A stretch of 9,760 nt of DNA from SZUA-254 sp964596065 (GTDB lineage: Bacteria > Bacteroidota > Ignavibacteria > UBA10030 > SZUA-254), in assembly GCA_964596065.1 (NCBI GenBank), contig CAZQSM010000073.1:1-9760 (forward strand). Reading direction: 5' to 3'. Position 1 is the first letter of the stretch. Each line of letters opens with the position of its first letter. A program made the position numbers and the translations under genes. Shown here one piece after another: positions 1 to 5,721 of the stretch. The notes under the pieces are model-generated. The model saw only the letters and a list, made by a program, of their open reading frames with translations, was not told the origin of the DNA and made no database searches.

Positions 1-561
1 CGGACGTTCACCGAACGGAATTTCGAGATCCTTCCCGGAATGGTGCATTCGGTCCCCTATGACGCGTTTTCCGCGAACCCGAACTTCCCCGACGGCGGGA
101 CGATGCGGATGCCGGTCGCGGGCACGATCGCCCGGGGCCACCTGCCGTACGATTCGTCGCGGGCCGACGCCGAAGCGTCGAAGGCCCTCGCGCTCCTCGC
201 GACGCTGACGCCCGAAGAACTGGAGGCCAGGTCGGCGAATTCCGCGGCGGTGTTCGCGACGTTCTGCCAGCCGTGTCACGGTCCCGCGGGGAAGGGGGAC
301 GGGACCATCCCCGCCCACGGTTATCCCGCGCCGCCGCCGCTCGACGGGGCCGGTCCGCTGAAACTGACCGACGGCCAGATCTTCAACGTCGTCACGTACG
401 GGAAGGGGAACATGCCATCGCTCTCCCATAGAATGGGGAGGGAGGAGCGCTGGCTCGCCGTGGAGCACGTGCGGCACATTCAGGCCGCCGCCGTTCCGCC
501 GGCGCCAGCGGGCGCGCCTTCACCGGGTGCCGCGGGCGCCCCGAAGGAGACCCCGCGATGA
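1..561 (+). CDS. actE: Alternative complex III subunit ActE, monoheme cytochrome c (5' end outside window)
   Basis: The reading frame is open from base 1, so the start codon and any signal or lipoprotein sequence lie upstream; 186 codons are visible. ActE is the monoheme cytochrome c subunit of alternative complex III, a membrane quinol:electron-acceptor oxidoreductase that replaces the bc1 complex, and it acts on the periplasmic face. The haem c site is CQPCH at visible residues 89-93, inside the typical FCQPCHGPAGKGDG context, and M138 in GNMPS is the likely distal ligand. The N-terminal part (YDAFSANPNF ... PVAGTIARGHLPY, about residues 20-48) matches the stretch that precedes the cytochrome domain in ActE proteins. 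The C-terminus is a Pro/Ala-rich tail of about 25 residues. The stop codon overlaps the actF start by four bases (ATGA), which indicates translational coupling. Family assignment rests on motif recognition plus the ActF neighbour; both are strong. Confidence 0.88.
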   Translation, partial: RTFTERNFEILPGMVHSVPYDAFSANPNFPDGGTMRMPVAGTIARGHLPYDSSRADAEASKALALLATLTPEELEARSANSAAVFATFCQPCHGPAGKGDGTIPAHGYPAPPPLDGAGPLKLTDGQIFNVVTYGKGNMPSLSHRMGREERWLAVEHVRHIQAAAVPPAPAGAPSPGAAGAPKETPR

Positions 562-1739
562 CGGCGCCGAGGCTCAATGGCTTGAAATACGTCCCGGGCA
601 AAACGATGATGAACAACCTCGCCCTGATGTCGGCGGCCGGCGGACTCGTCACGCTCGCGGGGATCGCGTTCGCCCCGGAGCGGACCTGGCCCAACGTCCT
701 CCTGGCGGGCTACTACGTCATCGGGCTGTCGCTCGGCGCGGGCGTGTTCATCGCGCTGCAGTACATATCGAACGCGGGCTGGAGCGTCGCCATCCGCAGG
801 GTCCCGGAGGCGGTCGCCTCGGCGTTTCCCCTCGGCGCGGCGATGATGGTCGTCGCGCTGGCCGGGATACCCGTCCTCTATGAGTGGAGCCACGCCGACG
901 CGGTCGCGGCCGACCCGGTCCTCTCCGGAAAAGCCGCCTGGCTGAACGTCCCATTCTTCATCGCGCGGATGGCGGTCTACTTCGCCGTGTGGGGATGGCT
1001 TCTCGGAAGGATCCTCTCCACATCGCGGCGCCAGGACGCCGACGGCGACCCGGGCCTCACCGGGCTCAACAAGCGGTACTCGGTGGCCTTCGTCGCGTCA
1101 TTCGCCTTCACATTCACGATCGCCAGCATGGACTGGATCATGTCGATCGAACCCCACTGGTACAGCACGATCTTCGGGATCTACAATTTCAGCGGGATCT
1201 TCGTGGCCGGGCTGTCGGCCATCGCGATCGTCTCCATCGTGCTCCGGAGGAGCGGCCATTTCCGGGAGGTGCTCAACGACCGCCACCTCCTCAACCTCGG
1301 CCGGCTGATCTTCGCCTTCAGCACCTTCTGGATGTACATCTGGTTCAGCCAGTACCTGCTGATCTGGTACACGAACATCCCGGAGGAGGTCGTGTACATG
1401 ATCCGGAGGGAGGAGGGGAGCTGGGTGATCTTCACCGTCGTCAACGTCCTCTTCAACTGGCTCATACCGTTCGTGGTCCTCCTCCCGCGGTGGACGAAGC
1501 GGAACGAGGGGCTGCTCCTGAAAATCTGCATCATCACGCTGGTCGGGCACTGGATCGACCTCTTCTGGATGATCCTGCCCCCCTTCATGCCGGCGGCCCC
1601 CGTCGTCGACGCCTGGGAGGTCGGGCCGCTCCTGTTCGCCCTCCCCTTGTTTTTCGTGATTGTGTTCCGTACACTTTCCCGGCACGCGATCGTCCCCGCG
1701 CGGGACCCGATGCTGGTGGAGAGCCTGGAACGGCACTGA
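558..1739 (+). CDS. actF: Alternative complex III membrane subunit ActF (quinol:cytochrome c oxidoreductase)
   Basis: This 393-residue polytopic membrane protein has about ten hydrophobic segments (roughly residues 20-39, 47-69, 88-109, 130-153, 174-196, 205-229, 248-271, 288-310, 320-344 and 355-373). ActF is an NrfD-like integral membrane subunit of alternative complex III, related to the quinol-binding ActC. Recognisable family stretches are SMDWIMSIEPHW (190-201), the polar/aromatic stretch around WYTNIPEE (270-277), and GHWIDLFWMILPPFMP (330-345). The ATG at 558 overlaps the actE stop and has an AAGGAG ribosome-binding site at 544-549. In many genomes the act operon ends with actF and is followed by genes for a haem-copper oxidase; here the next gene, 43 bp downstream, is a porin. 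Length is in the normal range for the family and no damage is visible. Confidence 0.9.
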   Translation: MTAPRLNGLKYVPGKTMMNNLALMSAAGGLVTLAGIAFAPERTWPNVLLAGYYVIGLSLGAGVFIALQYISNAGWSVAIRRVPEAVASAFPLGAAMMVVALAGIPVLYEWSHADAVAADPVLSGKAAWLNVPFFIARMAVYFAVWGWLLGRILSTSRRQDADGDPGLTGLNKRYSVAFVASFAFTFTIASMDWIMSIEPHWYSTIFGIYNFSGIFVAGLSAIAIVSIVLRRSGHFREVLNDRHLLNLGRLIFAFSTFWMYIWFSQYLLIWYTNIPEEVVYMIRREEGSWVIFTVVNVLFNWLIPFVVLLPRWTKRNEGLLLKICIITLVGHWIDLFWMILPPFMPAAPVVDAWEVGPLLFALPLFFVIVFRTLSRHAIVPARDPMLVESLERH

Positions 1740-1782
1740 TATTCCGTCGAACCGCGTGTTACGTTAACTTGAAAGGAAACCG

Positions 1783-3045
1783 ATGCGCATTCTCCCGATC
1801 GTGCTCCTCTTCTCCCTGTGTTGCCTCCCTCCCGCCACCGGGCAGGATTTCACCCCGTCCGTCCGGTTGCGCGGGGACCTGAGAATCCGCGGCGAGATCG
1901 ATTCCCGGGACTTCAACCTCTCGACCCCGCCGAACACGTTCACGACGATGCGCACGCGCTTCGGTCTCGAGGCGTTTCCCGCCGAAAAGATCCGGGTGCT
2001 CGTGATTGCCCGGGACTGGAGGGTGTTCGGGACCGAAACCGACGCCGCGGGGACGTTCAACACGATTTCCGACGGTAAAAACGTCGACCTCCACCAGGGT
2101 TACATCGAGGTGACCGATTTTCTCGCCGACGGGCTGATGCTCAGGGCGGGACGCCAGGAGCTCGGGTTTTCGAACGAACGGATGATCGGCGGGGTGGGAT
2201 GGAACAACATCGGGCGGGTCTTCGACGGCGGGCTGCTCCGGCTGAGCGCGGACGCGGTCACGGTCGACCTGTTCGGGATGAAGGTGGCGGAAGTCCGGTC
2301 CTACGCGGCGGCCGCGACCCCGGCCTCGACGGCGCCGGTCACCGACAACGGCCAGAATTTCTTCGGCCTCTACACGCAATGGAAGGCCGGCGGCGGACAC
2401 ACAGTGGACGCGTACGTCCTCTACCAGGGAAACCGCGCGCAATCCGGGGGGGGATTTATCGACTTCAGGCGGGCCACGGCTGGCGTGTACGCGAAGGGGA
2501 ACGTGGACGCATTCATCTATGAAACCGAAGTCGCACTACAGGCCGGCGAGCGGGGGAGCGCCGACATCGCCGCCTACACCCTCACGGGCATGGCCGGCTA
2601 CGAGTTTCCCGGCGCTTCCGTTTCACGGGTCGCCGCGGGCTACGAATACCTGAGCGGCACGCCGGCGAGCGACCCGGATTTCAAAAGCTTCGATCCCCCG
2701 TACGCCACCGGCCACAAGTTCCACGGGTTCATGGACTATTTTACCAACATACCGCTCCATACGGGCAACCTCGGCCTGGCCGATCTGCTCGGCCGCCTGG
2801 ATTTCACGATGGGCGACCGGTTGACGGGCGGGGCGTGGTACCATCAATTCCGCACTGCGCAACCTTCGGGCGGCGAATCCCTGCTCGGCCACGAGGTCGA
2901 TCTCCTCCTGAAGTACCAGTACGCGAAGGCCCTCTCGTTCGAGGCGGGGATCTCGTCGTTCCTACCCGGCCCGCTCATGCGCGCGCAGTTCGGCGGGGCC
3001 GACACGGGCCTCTGGGGTTTTCTTGCAACTACCGTGACATTTTAG
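1783..3045 (+). CDS. Outer-membrane beta-barrel porin, alginate-export domain type
   Basis: The 420-residue protein starts with a signal peptide (about residues 1-20, cleavage near TGQ-DF) and ends in phenylalanine (TTVTF), the usual C-terminal signal for barrel insertion by BAM. The body consists of alternating amphipathic strands. Residues 121-155 (RAGRQELGFSNERMIGG...NNIGRVFDGG) match the conserved core of the alginate-export/AlgE-like porin family, where an arginine-rich GRQ motif precedes a W-x(n)-R-x-FDG stretch. These proteins are passive outer-membrane channels; substrate cannot be deduced, and in non-alginate producers the family name should not be taken as function. The start is supported by AAAGGA at 1772-1777. 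It follows actF by 43 bp on the same strand without an evident terminator, so cotranscription with the act operon is possible. A run of eight G (2446-2453) lies in frame within the coding region. Confidence 0.78.
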   Translation: MRILPIVLLFSLCCLPPATGQDFTPSVRLRGDLRIRGEIDSRDFNLSTPPNTFTTMRTRFGLEAFPAEKIRVLVIARDWRVFGTETDAAGTFNTISDGKNVDLHQGYIEVTDFLADGLMLRAGRQELGFSNERMIGGVGWNNIGRVFDGGLLRLSADAVTVDLFGMKVAEVRSYAAAATPASTAPVTDNGQNFFGLYTQWKAGGGHTVDAYVLYQGNRAQSGGGFIDFRRATAGVYAKGNVDAFIYETEVALQAGERGSADIAAYTLTGMAGYEFPGASVSRVAAGYEYLSGTPASDPDFKSFDPPYATGHKFHGFMDYFTNIPLHTGNLGLADLLGRLDFTMGDRLTGGAWYHQFRTAQPSGGESLLGHEVDLLLKYQYAKALSFEAGISSFLPGPLMRAQFGGADTGLWGFLATTVTF

Positions 3046-3079
3046 TACCCTGACGGGAAACCTACATAAGGAGCAGCGG

Positions 3080-3397
3080 ATGTCCAGGCCACCGAAGCGG
3101 TTTTTGCAATTCAAGAAGGACTACAGGAAAATCTTCGACGCCTACGAGAGCCTCGGCGCCGCCGTGCACGAGGCGGGCCCGATCGACCACAAGACCCGGG
3201 CGCTGATCAAGCTGGGCATCTCCACCGGGGCGCGCCTGGAGGGCGCGGTCCACTCCCACGTTCGGAAGGCCCTCGACGCCGGCGCCACGCCCTCCGAACT
3301 GAGGCAGGTCGCCCTGCTGTCGCTGCCCACCATCGGCCTGCCGTCGATGATGGCCGCGCTCAGCTGGATCGATGACGTGGTCGGAAAAAAGAAATGA
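3080..3397 (+). CDS. Carboxymuconolactone decarboxylase/AhpD-fold small protein without redox cysteines
   Basis: The protein has 105 residues and an all-helical AhpD-like pattern: LGAAVHEAGPIDHKTRALIKLGISTGARLEG...HSHVRKALDAGATPSELRQVALLS...G. Families with this fold include gamma-carboxymuconolactone decarboxylase and the alkylhydroperoxidase AhpD. AhpD-type members have a CxxC pair before the conserved histidine; aligning on H60, the cysteine positions are L53 and A56, while the glutamate of the motif (E54) and H60 are retained. A peroxidase/disulfide role is therefore unlikely, and a decarboxylase-like or non-redox role is left open. The start ATG is preceded by AAGGAG (3068-3073) at good spacing. 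It lies 34 bp after the porin and overlaps mobA by four bases (ATGA), so it is probably translated together with mobA. The fold assignment is firm; the function is not known. Confidence 0.8.
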   Translation: MSRPPKRFLQFKKDYRKIFDAYESLGAAVHEAGPIDHKTRALIKLGISTGARLEGAVHSHVRKALDAGATPSELRQVALLSLPTIGLPSMMAALSWIDDVVGKKK

Positions 3398-4014
3398 CCG
3401 CGCAGGCCCCGCCCGTCCCTGACGTCACCGGGGTCATCCTCGCCGGGGGGGAGAGCAGCAGGATGGGCGCCGACAAGGCCCTGCTGACGGTGGACGGGGT
3501 GTCGTTCCTGGCGCGGATCGGCGAAACAGTGGCGGGTGTGACCGGGGATGTTGTGATCAGCGCGGGGGAGGAGGGACGCTACGCGGCGATCGGGCCGCGC
3601 GTGATCGCCGATCGTTTCCGCGGCTGCGGTCCGCTTGCCGGCATCCACGCGGCGCTCTCCTCGATCCCGACGAGCAGGGCCCTGGTTGTTTCCTGCGACC
3701 TGCCGCTCGTCACACCGGAAGCGTGCCGACGGTTGCTCGGGGCCGATGTGGACGGCGACGTCATCATCGCCAGGAGCGACTCGCGCCTGCAACCCCTCCT
3801 CGGCGTCTACCACAACACCATCATTCCCCCGCTGGAACGGTGCCTTCGCGAGGGCCGGTACTCGGTGCTCGATTTCCTGAACGAGGTCTGCGTGACCGTC
3901 CTCGATTTCGGGGCGGCCTCGTGGCTGGTGAACGTCAATACCCCCGGGGATTACGAGCTCATCCGGGCGCGTGACGGAAGTTACCTGACGACCGCGCCGT
4001 CCCCGTTGAGCTGA
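3394..4014 (+). CDS. mobA: Molybdenum cofactor guanylyltransferase MobA
   Basis: MobA transfers GMP from GTP to Mo-molybdopterin to make the guanine-dinucleotide form of the cofactor used by DMSO-reductase-family enzymes such as nitrate reductase or formate dehydrogenase; it acts in the cytoplasm. The 206-residue protein has the nucleotidyltransferase signature LAGGESSRMGADKALL (16-31), GCGPLAGIHAAL (77-88), the metal-site region CDLPLV (101-105), QPLLGVYH (133-140) and NVNTPGDY (180-187), all in the MobA order. Length is typical. It starts within the stop codon of the preceding CMD-fold gene. No molybdoenzyme gene lies in the window; ActB of alternative complex III is related to this enzyme family but is not known to carry the cofactor, so the client enzyme is probably encoded elsewhere. 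The last 11 codons overlap the 3' end of the opposite-strand gene. Confidence 0.9.
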   Translation: MTAQAPPVPDVTGVILAGGESSRMGADKALLTVDGVSFLARIGETVAGVTGDVVISAGEEGRYAAIGPRVIADRFRGCGPLAGIHAALSSIPTSRALVVSCDLPLVTPEACRRLLGADVDGDVIIARSDSRLQPLLGVYHNTIIPPLERCLREGRYSVLDFLNEVCVTVLDFGAASWLVNVNTPGDYELIRARDGSYLTTAPSPLS

Positions 4015-4448
4015 ACCCGGGTCTTCGGACCGGTGATCGTCGACGGGTCGAATTTCACGCCGGTCTCGTCCGCGTGGTGCTGCCCCTCGGTGATCTGGTC
4101 GTCGACCGACATCTCCTTCACCGACACGACGCCTTCCGCCTTCGCCATTTTCCCCTTCACGCTCATCGGGAAGGTGATCACGCCGTCCTCCACTTTGAAC
4201 CTGAGGGCTTCCTTTCCGTCGCTCCCCTGGATCATGATCCAGCATCCCATCATCTCGCAGACCTCGGTGATCGTCCCCTCGACGAGCACCCTCTTGCCGT
4301 TGAACTTCGCGGGCTCGCGGAGGATCTCGGCGATCGGTGTGGCCTGATTGATGGTCAGCGGTTTGCCGAATTCGGAGCTGCCGCATCCCGGAACCAGCAG
4401 TAGCAGCAGGGCGAGGGCGGCCGTTGAACACTGTACGGAGATCTTCAT
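3981..4448 (-). CDS. DUF4920-type lipoprotein
   Basis: The 155-residue protein begins with a hydrophobic leader (residues 8-20) and a lipobox-like VPGC, with C22 as the predicted lipidated residue, so it is expected to be membrane-anchored and facing the periplasm. The body matches the DUF4920 family: INQATPIAEILREPAKFNGKRVLVEGTITEVCEMMGCWIMI (33-73), an OB-fold-like beta pattern in which C64 and C69-W70 are the family's conserved residues, followed by LRFKVEDGVITFPMSVKGKMAKAEGVV. The function of the family is not established. The proline at the -2 lipobox position is unusual but tolerated. ATG at 4446-4448 has AAGGA upstream on the minus strand at about 9 nt. The gene converges on mobA and shares 34 bp with it at the 3' ends. 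No partner gene on this strand is visible before the assembly gap. Confidence 0.82.
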   Translation of the reverse strand: MKISVQCSTAALALLLLLVPGCGSSEFGKPLTINQATPIAEILREPAKFNGKRVLVEGTITEVCEMMGCWIMIQGSDGKEALRFKVEDGVITFPMSVKGKMAKAEGVVSVKEMSVDDQITEGQHHADETGVKFDPSTITGPKTRVQLNGDGAVVR

Positions 4449-4606
4449 GGAACTGTCCTTGTTAGTATGGGGGATGAAGAACGCGAGGGATGAAATGATG
4501 GGATAACATATGAAATTCCGGTGAATTCCACAATCGCGGACGGCGTCGTGAGGGCCGGACCCGGCCGGCGGCCGGCGCGGACTCAGAGCGCCCCCCAGGC
4601 GCGGAC
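4449..4606. other. Non-coding contig end: lipoprotein leader region and GC-rich palindromic stretch
   Basis: The first half holds the minus-strand lipoprotein leader region and is AT-richer than its surroundings. The second half (4551-4580) is dominated by overlapping GGCCGG/GCCGGC palindromes. No gene is supported. Such self-complementary GC-rich sequence directly beside the gap may be why the assembly broke here. Confidence 0.6.
4505..4533 (-). promoter_or_regulatory. Weak candidate promoter for the DUF4920 lipoprotein gene
   Basis: Read on the minus strand, TTGTGG (4528-4533) and TATGTT (4505-4510) are separated by 17 bp and lie about 57-85 bp upstream of the start codon. The -10 matches consensus at four of six bases and the -35 at three of six, so this is only a suggestion from position and spacing. 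Confidence 0.3.
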
Positions 4607-4706
4607 NNNNNNNNNNNNNNNNNNNNNNNNNNNNNNNNNNNNNNNNNNNNNNNNNNNNNNNNNNNNNNNNNNNNNNNNNNNNNNNNNNNNNNNNNNNNNN
4701 NNNNNN
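4607..4706. other. Assembly gap of exactly 100 N
   Basis: One hundred consecutive N are present, the usual placeholder for a scaffold gap of unknown length. The two flanks are contiguous only as far as the scaffolding is right, and genes may be missing here. Confidence 0.98.
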
Positions 4707-4714
4707 GCGGCCTG

Positions 4715-4743
4715 TTGACAGTGGCGCCGGAAGGAGTTATATT
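4715..4743 (+). promoter_or_regulatory. Strong sigma70-type promoter of the CarH-like regulator gene
   Basis: A perfect TTGACA (4715-4720) is followed after 17 bp by TATATT (4738-4743), which matches the -10 consensus at five of six bases. Transcription would begin near 4750 and leave a leader of about 36 nt before the ATG at 4786. It is the best promoter-like sequence I found in the window. Confidence 0.72.
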
Positions 4744-4758
4744 ATAACGACCATAACG
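4736..4758 (+). promoter_or_regulatory. Candidate operator overlapping the -10 box
   Basis: GTTATA-T-TATAAC (4736-4748) is a perfect 6-bp inverted repeat with a single central base that contains the -10 hexamer. The right arm is repeated once more: ATAACG occurs at 4744-4749 and again at 4753-4758, a 9-bp period. Repeated half-sites over the -10 of a regulator's own promoter fit autoregulation, which is common for MerR/CarH-type repressors. I do not recognise it as a published CarH operator. AT-rich palindromes can also arise from the -10 itself. Confidence 0.45.
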
Positions 4759-4785
4759 TACATTCAGGGCAACACGGCAGATCCC

Positions 4786-5721
4786 ATGGCATTTCCTTCA
4801 GAGTTCCTTTCGACGTGGCAGGTGGCGGCGCTCTTCAAGGTGACGGAAACGACCGTCAAGCGCTGGGCCGACGACGAAATCCTCCCCTGCGTAAAGAGCC
4901 CGGGGGGGCACCGGAAATTCCGGATGGCCGACCTCATCGTGTTCGCGGAACGCCAGGGTTACCCGATCGCCGGTACCCTCGAACCGCCGCTGACGGTGGC
5001 GCAGATGGACCAGGTGCGGTTCGCCGTCCACACCAGGAACTACCACGCCATCGCCCAGGTCCTCTTCGACATCGCGCTCCGGGCGGACTCGGAGGCGGTG
5101 TACCAGCTGATGCTCTACCTGTCGAGGCACAACGTGAAACTCCCGACGCTCGCGGACGAAGTGTTGCGCCCGCCCCTGGTGAAGATCGGCGAACTCTGGA
5201 AGGCGGGCAAACTCCGGGTCGACCAGGAACACCGGAGCTCGCACGCCGTCAGCGAGGCGATGGTCCGCCTCGCCCCCGAACTCCACCGGAAGGAAGCCAA
5301 CGAACTGACGGCCGCCTGCGCCTGCCTCGAGGGGGAACGACACGAGATCGGACTGCGCGGCATGGCGTTCGCCCTCGAGGCCGAGGGCTGGAATGTCCAC
5401 TTCATCGGCGCCGACACGCCGTACGCCACCGTGGTCGACTATGTCCGGAAGGCCAGGCCGGACCTGCTCTGCGTCTCGTTCACGGCCGCGAAGGCCGACA
5501 GCGCGCTCACGCGGGGGTTCGCGTCGGTGGGGAAGGCGGTGCGGCTCGCGGGCGGGAGGTTCGTCGCGGGCGGGTATTTCGCGGGGAACTTCACCGCGAA
5601 GGACCTCTCGTGCGACCATGTCGCGGCCTCCGTGACCGAGGGCATCGACTGGATCCGTGAAGCGTTCGCGCTCCGTCCCGGCCCCAGGCCGAAAGCCAGG
5701 CACGCGGTCGCGTCACGGTGA
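4786..5721 (+). CDS. CarH/LitR-type MerR-family regulator with adenosylcobalamin-binding photoreceptor domain
   Basis: The 311-residue protein has a MerR-type winged HTH at residues 7-58 (STWQVAALFKVTETTVKRW...SPGGHRKF), a four-helix B12-cap domain at about 70-170, and a Rossmann-type cobalamin-binding domain at about 175-295. Two diagnostic motifs are intact: W138-x9-E148-H149, which in CarH surrounds the adenosyl group, and E184-x-H186-x-x-G189, which supplies the lower axial histidine to cobalt. Characterised CarH proteins bind adenosylcobalamin in the dark as tetramers that repress DNA, and light breaks the Co-C bond and releases them. The residue after the motif tryptophan is K139; in Thermus CarH this place is, as I recall, His132, the light-state ligand. 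A strong promoter with a palindrome lies just upstream. The stop codon overlaps the GTG start of the following receptor gene. No carotenoid genes, the usual CarH targets, are in the window. The ribosome-binding site is weak. Confidence 0.87.
   Translation: MAFPSEFLSTWQVAALFKVTETTVKRWADDEILPCVKSPGGHRKFRMADLIVFAERQGYPIAGTLEPPLTVAQMDQVRFAVHTRNYHAIAQVLFDIALRADSEAVYQLMLYLSRHNVKLPTLADEVLRPPLVKIGELWKAGKLRVDQEHRSSHAVSEAMVRLAPELHRKEANELTAACACLEGERHEIGLRGMAFALEAEGWNVHFIGADTPYATVVDYVRKARPDLLCVSFTAAKADSALTRGFASVGKAVRLAGGRFVAGGYFAGNFTAKDLSCDHVAASVTEGIDWIREAFALRPGPRPKARHAVASR

Noticed and set aside
4583..4606. Possible C-terminus (VRAWGAL, stop) of a minus-strand gene emerging from the gap
   Set aside because: Seven codons are too few to support a gene, and the palindromic sequence next to it can give such a frame by chance.
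4521..4718. Plus-strand open frame running through the N gap
   Set aside because: Most of its length is N, the visible part has no recognisable motif, and its apparent continuity depends on the arbitrary gap length.
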